From contig JAHWKH010000003.1 in NCBI GenBank assembly GCA_019347995.1, positions 1 to 20,013 of the forward strand: a stretch of 20,013 nucleotides of DNA. Reading direction: 5' to 3'. This document shows positions 1 to 6,570 of the stretch, piece after piece; position 1 is the stretch's first letter, and each line of letters starts with the position of its first letter. The DNA is from Gemmatimonadota bacterium. GTDB lineage: Bacteria > Gemmatimonadota > Gemmatimonadetes > Longimicrobiales > UBA6960. Both the position numbers and the translations under genes were made by a program. The notes below the pieces were generated by a model. The model worked only from the letters and a program-made list of their open reading frames with translations. It was not told the origin of the DNA and made no database searches.

Positions 1-1069
1 GGTTCACGAGTAGCCGGCGGTGGACGACCACGCGGATCAGGTCGTGGCTGAACCGGTACCGCACGCAGTTCCCGCCCTCGGGGACGAGGATACCTTGCTC
101 GGCGGCCTCCTGGAGTCCCGCCTCGAGATCGGCCTCCTCGTGTTCGGTGATGGCGCGGAGGAGCCGGTCGTGGGGCAGGTCCCCGAGCGCGGACGCCGCT
201 CGGAGAAGCGCGCGGGTGTCAGGGGCCAGACCAGCGAGGCGTGCCATCATGTGTTCCTCGAGGCCGTGGGTGAGGTCGGGTTCGCCCGGGCCGGCGGCGA
301 GGAGTTCCTCGACGTCCTGCCAGCGCTTGGCGTGCCGGGAACCGGGCGCGTTGGTGTGGGCGATGTCGTCGACGAGGACGACGTCGGGACGGCGCGCGAG
401 GACGGCCTCGACGTCGATCCGGTCCGCGATGTACGGTATCGCGCGCACGAAATGCTCCACACCGTTCTTCTCGAAGAGCCGGCGGGGCACCACCAGCCGT
501 CGTCGCGGGCCGGGAGGGAGCGTCGGCTCCACCGGCCGGAAGATCGATGTCTCGACGCCGTTGGTCAGGGCCTCCACGCGGGTCCCCGGCGCCAGGCCCT
601 CGGCCACCGCCGCGATCTCGCGGCTGGCGGCGAGGGCGTGGTCGGACGTGCGCACGAAATGGCCCAGCACGGGCTTCCACAGGGGCCTGGCGGCCCGCTT
701 CAGGAAGTGCGACGTGTGGAAGGTGGTCACCAGCGGCGCCCCGGTGCGGGCCCGGGCGAGCTCACACGGCACCACCGAGGCGATGTCCTGGGCGTGCACC
801 ACGTGGGCGTCCCGCGCCCGCTCGAGGAAGCGCGGCACCGACGCCAGGGCGTGGCCGGCCCACCCGGCCGGGTTGCGGGCCGGAAACCACGTGCGCCACA
901 CGGCCACGCCGTCCATGACCTCGTGGGCCGGGGCGTCGGGCAGCGAGCGGGACGTGACCATCTCCACCCGGTGGCCGCGCGCCGCCAGGGCGCGGCACAG
1001 GTAGAAGACGTGGCTCTCCAGCCCGCCCACCTCGGGAGGGAAGTAGACGCAGTGCATCAGGACCTTCAC
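1..1069 (-). CDS. GT4-type glycosyltransferase N-terminal half, joined in frame to KdpD-like and ATPase-like pieces (partial, possibly chimeric)
   Basis: One uninterrupted frame of 356 codons runs off the left edge with no stop. Residues 1-215 look like the acceptor half of a GT-B glycosyltransferase of the GT4 group (start MKVLMHCVYFPPEVGGLESH, then TNGVE and a linker near RRLFEKNGVEHFVRAIPYI), which would add a sugar to a surface polysaccharide. The donor-binding half with its E-x7-E motif is missing. Residues 218-260 instead match the KdpD sensor domain (VDDIAHTNAPGSRH, then KRWQDVEELLAAG). Residues 262-356 resemble the helical tail of AAA/LuxR-type or cyclase-associated ATPases (LAPDTRALLRAASALG, YRFSHDLIR). 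GTG start at 1069 overlaps the wecB stop as GTGA, and wecB plus the GT2 gene upstream support a polysaccharide role for the N-terminal part. The three-family join is probably an assembly chimera or a recombined remnant. The GT identification is good; the product as a whole is doubtful. Confidence 0.6.
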   Translation of the reverse strand, partial: MKVLMHCVYFPPEVGGLESHVFYLCRALAARGHRVEMVTSRSLPDAPAHEVMDGVAVWRTWFPARNPAGWAGHALASVPRFLERARDAHVVHAQDIASVVPCELARARTGAPLVTTFHTSHFLKRAARPLWKPVLGHFVRTSDHALAASREIAAVAEGLAPGTRVEALTNGVETSIFRPVEPTLPPGPRRRLVVPRRLFEKNGVEHFVRAIPYIADRIDVEAVLARRPDVVLVDDIAHTNAPGSRHAKRWQDVEELLAAGPGEPDLTHGLEEHMMARLAGLAPDTRALLRAASALGDLPHDRLLRAITEHEEADLEAGLQEAAEQGILVPEGGNCVRYRFSHDLIRVVVHRRLLVN

Positions 1070-2190
1070 CCGTCCCAGTCCTTCGTGCGGCGCGCGGCGC
1101 CGGTCAGGTCGGCGATGACGATGTCGGCGATCCGCTCGCCGGCCCGGCCGTCTCCGTAGGGATTGGACGCTGACCGCGCCGCTCCCTGGCCACCCAGGAT
1201 CGCGCTCGCCCGCTCCACCAGGCGCCGACGGTCCGTGCCCACGAGCTCGGCCACGCCCGCCTCCACGCCCTCGGGACGCTCCGTGACGTCGCGCAGCACC
1301 AGCACCGGAACGCCGAAGGTCGGCGCCTCCTCCTGGATGCCTCCCGAGTCGGTGAGGACGAGGGCCGCCCGGCTGAGCGCGGTGACGAGGTCCAGGTAGC
1401 CGACGGGCGACGTCAGCCGGATGCGCGGATGGCCTTCCAGGATCTCCGCGGCCGCCGCCCGGACGTTGGGGTTGGGGTGGACGGGGTAGACCACCTCCAC
1501 GTCGTCGTGGGCGTCGGCCACCTCGCGCACCCCCCGGAGCACGTCCCGCAGCGGCTCGCCGAAGGACTCCCGGCGGTGCGCCGTCAGGAGCACGAGGCGC
1601 CGGCCGCCGTCGAGGGCCGCCCGCAGCTCGGGATCCTGGACGGGCCCGGCGCCGCCGGCGACGCGCAGGAGGGCGTCCACCACGGTGTTGCCCGACACGT
1701 GGACGGACCCGGCGCCCACCCCCTCGGCCCGGAGGTTCGCCGCCGCCCTCGTGGTGGGCGCGAAATACCAGTCGGAGAGGACGTCGGTGACCCGCCGGAA
1801 GATCTCCTCGGGCCAAGGCGCCCACTTGTCCCCGGAGCGCAGCCCGGCCTCCACGTGCCCCACGGCCACCTTCTCGAAGAACCCCACCAGGGCGCCGAAG
1901 CAGACGCTGGCGGTGTCGCCCTGCACCAGGATCGCGTCGGGCTCCTCCTCCGCCACCACCCGCCGCAGGCCGTCCAGGCATCCGTGGGCCACGTCGTAGT
2001 GCGACTGGCCCTCGCGCATGATGCCGAGGTCGTGTCGGGGGACCATGCCGAACGAGTCCAGGACCTGGTCCACGAGATCGCTGTGCTGGCCCGTGAGCAC
2101 CACGCGCGCCTCGGCCTCGTCGGGCCGGCCGCGGAAGGCCTCGACGACGGGCGCCATCTTGATGGCCTCGGGCCGCGTCCCCACCACCAC
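1066..2190 (-). CDS. wecB: UDP-N-acetylglucosamine 2-epimerase (non-hydrolysing type)
   Basis: Interconverts UDP-GlcNAc and UDP-ManNAc in the cytoplasm, supplying ManNAc-type sugars for surface glycans. The family's signatures are present in order: GTRPEAIKMAP at the N-terminus, VQGDT, HVEAGLRSGD, PEEIFRRVTD, TAHRRESFG, PVHPNP, TDSGGIQEEA and NPYGDGRA near the C-terminus. From the proposed GTG the protein is 374 residues, normal for the family. The start is uncertain: no ATG lies nearby, and three consecutive GTG codons (2190, 2187, 2184) precede GTRPE. A G-rich ribosome-binding-like stretch (GGGAGGGG, minus strand) lies about 15 nt upstream of the first. The frame stays open further upstream but overlaps the GT2 gene in nonsense sequence. 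It lies 41 nt after the GT2 stop and overlaps the next glycosyltransferase by 4 nt, so the three are likely co-transcribed. Confidence 0.93.
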   Translation of the reverse strand: MVVGTRPEAIKMAPVVEAFRGRPDEAEARVVLTGQHSDLVDQVLDSFGMVPRHDLGIMREGQSHYDVAHGCLDGLRRVVAEEEPDAILVQGDTASVCFGALVGFFEKVAVGHVEAGLRSGDKWAPWPEEIFRRVTDVLSDWYFAPTTRAAANLRAEGVGAGSVHVSGNTVVDALLRVAGGAGPVQDPELRAALDGGRRLVLLTAHRRESFGEPLRDVLRGVREVADAHDDVEVVYPVHPNPNVRAAAAEILEGHPRIRLTSPVGYLDLVTALSRAALVLTDSGGIQEEAPTFGVPVLVLRDVTERPEGVEAGVAELVGTDRRRLVERASAILGGQGAARSASNPYGDGRAGERIADIVIADLTGAARRTKDWDG

Positions 2191-2231
2191 CAGGACGCGC
2201 GGCGGCCCCTCCCGCGGCCGCTCCGGGAGCC

Positions 2232-3254
2232 TCAGCGCCGCCTCCGCAGGGCGTCGAGCTCGGCCCGCAGCTGGGCGATCATCTCGGCCATGAGGCCGAA
2301 GCCGAACAGCAGGAACCCCACCGTCTCCAGGAGCACGACGAGGTAGAGGAAGGGTCGGAAGCCGAACCCCTGGGCGAAGCGCAGCCAGAAGGCCGCCACG
2401 CCGACCCCCAGCCCCGCCACGATGAGCGCGACGCCGGTGGCGCCGAAGAGGAGGAGGGGCTTCCTCGAGAAGAGCAGCAGGAAGGCCACCGAGACCAGGT
2501 CCAGCCCCCCGATGAGGATGCGGAACGGCCCCCGGTACTTGGACGTCCCGGCGCGCCTCGGGTGGAGGGTGATGTCGATCTCGGTGACCGTCCAGCCGCG
2601 GGCGTGGGCCAGCACCACGAAGAAGCGGTGCCAATCGTGCCGGAGCTGGATCTCGTCCAGGATCTCGCGGCGGAAGGCCTTCATGGAGTTGAGGTCCGAC
2701 ACCGGGACCTTGAAGACCCTGCGGGACAGCGCATTGTACGTCGAAGACACGGCGCGCTTGCCGTAGGGGCCCACCTTGCGGCCCGTCACGATGTCCCAGC
2801 CCTCCTGGAGCGTCGCGAGAAAGCGAGGGATCTCCTCCGGGAGGTGCTGCAGGTCGGCGTCGAAGAGGACGAGGAAGGTCCGGTCGGTATGCGCGGCGGC
2901 CGTGACCATGGCCTCCGTCTTCCCCTGGTTCGAGCGGTGCCGAAGCACGGTGAGCGCGTCCCAGCCGGCGCCCGCGGAGCGCGCCAGGTCGGCGGTACCG
3001 TCGGTGGAGCCGTCGTCCACCAGCACGACGTCACCGTGCAGGTCGTATTCCCGGAAGGCCCGGCGCAGCTCGGCCACCAGGACCTCGACGACCTCCGCCT
3101 CGTTGTACGCGGGCACCACGACCGCGAAGTCGCGGCGCATGACGTCGTTGAGACCGGCGGCCGCTTCCCGGGCGGCGGCCTGGGCCGCCTCGGGGGCGGG
3201 CGGCGCGAAGGGCTCGGGCGCGTCGCGCACGGAAGGGGCGTCCGGGGTGGGCAT
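2232..3254 (-). CDS. Membrane-anchored family 2 glycosyltransferase (polyprenyl-phosphate sugar synthase-like)
   Basis: GT-A fold inverting glycosyltransferase, probably transferring a sugar from a nucleotide donor to polyprenyl phosphate at the inner membrane. An Ala/Pro/Glu-rich leader (1-38) precedes the catalytic domain: VVVPAYNEAE (45-54), VDDGSTDGT (79-87) and the metal-binding FDADLQH (131-137). Residues 157-245 carry the conserved GRK, SDLNSMKAFRRE and TSKYRGPF stretches typical of DPM1/GtrB-like enzymes. Two hydrophobic helices (about 253-290 and 303-325) end the protein. ATG at 3254 gives 340 residues. A TTG nine bases upstream (3263) and an internal ATG at 3140 (302 residues, immediately before the fold) are alternatives; no good Shine-Dalgarno separates them. 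It precedes wecB by 41 nt and follows a 93-nt hairpin repeat, so it may begin a separate transcription unit. The exact sugar and lipid acceptor cannot be read from sequence. Confidence 0.88.
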   Translation of the reverse strand: MPTPDAPSVRDAPEPFAPPAPEAAQAAAREAAAGLNDVMRRDFAVVVPAYNEAEVVEVLVAELRRAFREYDLHGDVVLVDDGSTDGTADLARSAGAGWDALTVLRHRSNQGKTEAMVTAAAHTDRTFLVLFDADLQHLPEEIPRFLATLQEGWDIVTGRKVGPYGKRAVSSTYNALSRRVFKVPVSDLNSMKAFRREILDEIQLRHDWHRFFVVLAHARGWTVTEIDITLHPRRAGTSKYRGPFRILIGGLDLVSVAFLLLFSRKPLLLFGATGVALIVAGLGVGVAAFWLRFAQGFGFRPFLYLVVLLETVGFLLFGFGLMAEMIAQLRAELDALRRRR

Positions 3255-3301
3255 GGTCGCCAAGATAGGGCAACCGGGGAGAGGGCTCCACTATCGACCG
3301 G

Positions 3302-3394
3302 AACTACGCCCGCACCGCGGAGGCGCGGAGGGGGCGCAGACAGGTCTCTGCGGTTCTTCGCGGTCCCTCTGCGCCTCGTGGTGCGGGCGTAGTT
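3302..3394. repeat. Long imperfect intergenic hairpin with short internal near-repeats
   Basis: The outer arms are perfect 14-nt inverted copies, AACTACGCCCGCAC at 3302-3315 and its complement at 3381-3394. Inside, a second paired block (3320-3332 against about 3365-3377) matches with one mismatch, so RNA from either strand could fold into a long stem. The right half contains repeated CTCTGCGG / TTCGCGG / CTCTGCGC words at roughly 10-11 nt spacing, a style seen in dispersed intergenic repeats of several environmental phyla. It fills the gap between the small gene at 3401-3742 and the GT2 gene. It has no T-tract, so it is not a textbook terminator, but it could stabilise mRNA ends or reduce read-through. 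Confidence 0.75.
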
Positions 3395-3400
3395 ACTCCG

Positions 3401-3742
3401 TCAGGCCCGGGTCCCCCCCCGCTGCCACCATCGCTCCAGCTCGCCGCCGGCCCTTCCGAGGTCGGCCCGTGCCAGCTCCAGGTGGTCGCAGTCGAGCGAA
3501 TCGGCGGCCTGTCGGACCCGGCGGCGCACCTCCCGGGGCACGACCACGTCCGTGGTCACGCGCTCCAGCAGGTCGAACGCCTCCAGGGCCTGGCGGGCCT
3601 CCCGCACCATCTCGGTGCGGCCGTCGCCCGAATCCAGCGCGCGATCCAGGGCGAAGGAGGCGAGGGCGATCTGGTGGAAGAGGGTGCGAGTCGAGCGCTC
3701 GGCGGTGGCGGAGGTCCACCTCCGGTCGGGGCGAGGCTCCAT
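3401..3742 (-). CDS. Hypothetical small helical protein downstream of rpoN
   Basis: I do not recognise a family. The 113-residue product is charged (rich in Arg, Glu, Asp) and looks all-helical: a helix near 18-36, another at 42-60, a third around 69-82, and a tail at 86-106 ending in a Trp pair (ERWWQRGG). No signal peptide, membrane segment or metal motif is visible. The ATG at 3742 is well supported by GGAGG six bases upstream. It lies 77 nt after rpoN, with a perfect 16-bp palindrome just before its ribosome-binding site. In proteobacteria this position is usually taken by hpf and ptsN; this protein resembles neither. It could be a four-helix-type regulator, but that is only a guess. Confidence 0.7.
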   Translation of the reverse strand: MEPRPDRRWTSATAERSTRTLFHQIALASFALDRALDSGDGRTEMVREARQALEAFDLLERVTTDVVVPREVRRRVRQAADSLDCDHLELARADLGRAGGELERWWQRGGTRA

Positions 3743-3755
3743 GACGCTCCTCCGT

Positions 3756-3771
3756 CGGACCGATCGGTCCG
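3756..3771. promoter_or_regulatory. Perfect 16-bp palindrome upstream of the small gene
   Basis: CGGACCGATCGGTCCG is self-complementary over all 16 bases. It lies 14-29 bases upstream of the ATG at 3742, directly before its GGAGG ribosome-binding site, in the 77-nt gap after rpoN. As DNA it has the size and symmetry of a dimer-binding operator. As RNA it would give a 6-bp stem with a GATC loop next to the ribosome-binding site. Which of the two applies, if either, cannot be decided from one copy. Confidence 0.45.
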
Positions 3772-3819
3772 GTGCGAGGGGATGGGTTCCGAGCGCCGGC
3801 TTGGGCGCCCTGGTCTGGT

Positions 3820-5328
3820 CTACACGCGCTTGCGCATCCGTGCCGGCAGGATGCCGAGCTGGTCGCGGTACTTGGCCACGGTGCGGCGAGCGATCTTCAC
3901 GCCGTCCTGCTTCAGGAGGTTCACGATGGCCTGGTCGGTGAGGGGCTTCTGGGTGTCCTCCTCGTCGACCAGGATCTTGATCTTGTCCTTGACGCCACGG
4001 GCGCTGATGTCCTCGCCCGACGTGGTGGAGAGACCGCTGGAGAAGAAGAACTTGAGCGAATAGACGCCGCGGGGGGTCTGACAGAACTTCTCGTTCGTGA
4101 CCCGCGACACCGTCGATTCGTGCATGTCGATGTGCTCGGCGACCTCGCGCAGCGTGAGCGGCTTGAGATGCTGCACGCCCTTCTCGAAGAAATCGCGCTG
4201 CCGGTCCACGATGAAGTGCATCACCTTGAGCATCGTCTGGCGACGCTGCTCGATGGCCTGGATCATCCAGTTGGCCGAGTTGAGCTTCGACGAGATGAAC
4301 TCCTTGTTCTCGCCCTTGAACTTCTTCTTGTCCCGGGCCACCTCGCGGTACGCCCGCGAAAGCCTCAGGCGCGGCAGGCTGGTGTCGTTGACGAACACCA
4401 TGTACTCCCCGTCGATCACGTCCACGATGAGATCGGGGATGACGTACTGCTCCGGGTCGGGCGTGTACTTGAGCCCGGGCTTGGGATCGAGCGTGCTGAT
4501 CTCGTCCGCCGCGTCCTGCACCTCGCGGGCGTTGATGCCCATCGACTTGGCGATGTCCGACCACCGGTGGTTGATGAGGTCGTCGAAGTGCTCCCGCACG
4601 ATCTCGTGGGCCAGCGAGCCCTCCATCTCGTGGTGGCGCATCTGGATCAGGATGCACTCGCGGAGGTCCCGGGCCGCGACGCCGGGCGGATCGAAGAACT
4701 GGATCCGCGTCAGCATCGACTCGGCCTCGTCGATGGTGTACGGGCGGAACAGCTCCTCGATCTCCGCCAGCTCGACCGCCCGCTCCTCCGGGTCGGCGAT
4801 CTCCTCCGCGTTCTCCCGGGCGGTCTCGTCCAGCTCGTCCAGGTAGTCGTTGATCCCCTCCACCACTTCCTCGAGGGAGCACGACAGCGACCCGTCGTCG
4901 TCCACGTTGCCGATGATCTCCTCCCCGAGACGGCGCTCCCTCTCGGAGAGGTCCAACAGGCGGAGCTGGTCGTCCAGATGGTCACGGAGGTCGGACGTGG
5001 CGACCGGAGTGGGCTGATAGTACTCCTTGTGCTCGTACTGGGCCTTCCGCCCCCCGGCGTCGAAGCCGTCCAGGAGGATCTCCTCCCAGTCGATCTCCTC
5101 CTCCTCCTCCTTCGCCTCCTTCTCCTCCTCCTTGAGCTCCACCTCCTGCTGGACGTCGGCCTCCGACATCTCCAGGAACGGGTTCTCCGCCATCTCCTGC
5201 TTGAGGTGCTGCTGCAGGTCGAGGAGGGGCATGTAGAGCAACTCCATCGCCTGGTAGAGGCGAGGGTTGATCTTCATCTCCTGCTTCATCTGCTGGGACT
5301 GATGAAGCTTGGCGCTGAACTGGCTCAT
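3820..5328 (-). CDS. rpoN: RNA polymerase sigma-54 factor
   Basis: Alternative sigma factor that directs RNA polymerase to -24/-12 promoters and needs an AAA+ enhancer-binding activator. The 502-residue product has all three regions. Region I (1-53) is the Gln/Leu-rich activator-contact segment (INPRLYQAMELLYMPLLDLQ). Region II is very acidic (65-85, with runs of Glu, and a second acidic stretch at 160-194). Region III includes the core-binding part (DPPGVAARDLRECILIQ), the helix-turn-helix around 391-425 (LREVAEHIDMHESTVSRVTN) and the RpoN box ARRTVAKYRD at 480-489. ATG at 5328 matches the family N-terminus. It follows lptB by 27 nt, reproducing the conserved lptC-lptA-lptB-rpoN order of proteobacteria. 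No enhancer-binding protein is encoded in the window. Confidence 0.98.
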   Translation of the reverse strand: MSQFSAKLHQSQQMKQEMKINPRLYQAMELLYMPLLDLQQHLKQEMAENPFLEMSEADVQQEVELKEEEKEAKEEEEEIDWEEILLDGFDAGGRKAQYEHKEYYQPTPVATSDLRDHLDDQLRLLDLSERERRLGEEIIGNVDDDGSLSCSLEEVVEGINDYLDELDETARENAEEIADPEERAVELAEIEELFRPYTIDEAESMLTRIQFFDPPGVAARDLRECILIQMRHHEMEGSLAHEIVREHFDDLINHRWSDIAKSMGINAREVQDAADEISTLDPKPGLKYTPDPEQYVIPDLIVDVIDGEYMVFVNDTSLPRLRLSRAYREVARDKKKFKGENKEFISSKLNSANWMIQAIEQRRQTMLKVMHFIVDRQRDFFEKGVQHLKPLTLREVAEHIDMHESTVSRVTNEKFCQTPRGVYSLKFFFSSGLSTTSGEDISARGVKDKIKILVDEEDTQKPLTDQAIVNLLKQDGVKIARRTVAKYRDQLGILPARMRKRV

Positions 5329-5355
5329 TAAAACCCGGGAGGAAGTCCTGTCAGG

Positions 5356-6570
5356 TCAGGCGATCGTGGCCGCCGAAGGTCGCGCATAGCGCTCCCGCAT
5401 CCGCTGGGTCAGGATCGGCCCGAGATAGATCTCCGCGACCTCATCGTTCCATACCAGTTCAGAAACCGTGCCAGAGACTCGGATCCGGCCTTCGTACATG
5501 ATATAGGCCCGGTCCACGATCTCCAGGGTCTGCTCGACATTGTGGTCGGAGATGACGGTCCCGATGCTGCGGGTCTTCAGGTCGGCCACGATCTGCTGGA
5601 TGTCGTTCACGGCGATGGGATCGATGCCGGCGAACGGCTCGTCCAGCAGCATGAACCTGGGACGCTGGACCAGGGCGCGGGTGATCTCGAGGCGCCGCCG
5701 CTCCCCGCCCGAGAGGGAGTAGGCGCGGTTCTTCCGGAGGTGCGCGATGGAGAGCTCCTCCAGGAGCTCCTCCAGGCGGGCCTTCTCCTCCTTCCTGGGC
5801 AGCTTCAGCGTCTCGAGGATGGCCTGGACGTTCTCCTCCACGGTGAGCTTGCGGAAGATGGACGGCTCCTGGGCCAGGTAGCCGACGCCCATGCGGGCGC
5901 GCCGGTACATGGGCGTCTCGGTGATGTCCCTGTCGTCCAGGTGGACCCGACCCGCGTTGGGCGGGATGAGGCCGACGATCATGTAGAACGTGGTGGTCTT
6001 GCCCGCCCCGTTCGGCCCCAGCAGACCCACGATCTCGCCCTGGCTCACCTCCAGGTCCACGCCGTTGACGACCTTCCGCCTTCGATAGGACTTGCTGAGG
6101 CCCTCGGCCCAGAGGCGGCTGCCCGTCTCCTCCGGGGTCGTCGCCGTGGCCGTCCGACCGGCGCCGCGTCCGGCCTGCAGCTCCCCGATCGTCCGGTCGA
6201 CCTCCCGCTGGAACGTGTCCCGTTCCGGTGCAACGGCCTCCCAGAGGTCGCGATCGAAGCAGAGCCCGTCCCACGCGTCGGCGGACGGCTCCCGCCGGGC
6301 GATCCCGGCTTCCTCGAGGCGCACCAGCACCTGCTCCTCGAGGTATCTCCCCAGCGCTTCCCCCTCGGCGGAGATCATGGGAAAGCCCCCGTCGTCGGAG
6401 CGCTGCGCCAGGACCTGGTAGGCGTCGCGCACCGACGCCACCCATTCGCCGCGGTCCGCGCAGCCTCCCTGCCCCGCCCTGCGCAGCAGCTCCCGCAGAG
6501 CCACGGCCACGGACACCTCGGGTCCACGCAGCGCCGCCACGAAGGCCAGGAACTCCTGGCGCGTCCTCAT
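5356..6570 (-). CDS. lptB: LPS export ABC transporter ATPase LptB with extra N-terminal domain
   Basis: Cytoplasmic ATPase that drives LPS extraction with LptF/LptG. Residues 152-390 are a standard LptB: Walker A GPNGAGKT (185-192), Q-loop in [17 protein letters not shown] (231-247), signature LSGGE (286-290), Walker [13 protein letters not shown] (307-318), switch His343 in ISDHN, and the YLGP C-terminal motif. Residues 1-150 form an additional mostly helical region ([16 protein letters not shown] at the start, an acidic middle, then a Thr/Ala/Gly-rich linker at 135-150) that ordinary LptB of about 240 residues lacks. No ATG, GTG or TTG occurs near the ABC domain's own beginning, so the fused form appears to be the translated one. 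The ATG at 6570 overlaps the lptA-like stop as ATGA, indicating coupled translation. The function of the added domain is unknown. Confidence 0.95.
   Translation of the reverse strand: MRTRQEFLAFVAALRGPEVSVAVALRELLRRAGQGGCADRGEWVASVRDAYQVLAQRSDDGGFPMISAEGEALGRYLEEQVLVRLEEAGIARREPSADAWDGLCFDRDLWEAVAPERDTFQREVDRTIGELQAGRGAGRTATATTPEETGSRLWAEGLSKSYRRRKVVNGVDLEVSQGEIVGLLGPNGAGKTTTFYMIVGLIPPNAGRVHLDDRDITETPMYRRARMGVGYLAQEPSIFRKLTVEENVQAILETLKLPRKEEKARLEELLEELSIAHLRKNRAYSLSGGERRRLEITRALVQRPRFMLLDEPFAGIDPIAVNDIQQIVADLKTRSIGTVISDHNVEQTLEIVDRAYIMYEGRIRVSGTVSELVWNDEVAEIYLGPILTQRMRERYARPSAATIA

Noticed and set aside
2193..2634. Upstream in-frame extension of wecB to an ATG at 2634
   Set aside because: The extra 148 residues are Arg/Pro-rich nonsense overlapping the well-supported GT2 gene; family alignment places the start just before GTRPEAIK.
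3743..4882. Upstream in-frame extension of the small gene into rpoN
   Set aside because: The extension is antisense-like composition inside rpoN in another frame; the ATG at 3742 with GGAGG is a much better start.
3772..5331. Long plus-strand open frame opposite rpoN
   Set aside because: It mirrors rpoN codon structure, is Leu/Val/His-rich without domains, and rpoN is unambiguous on the other strand.
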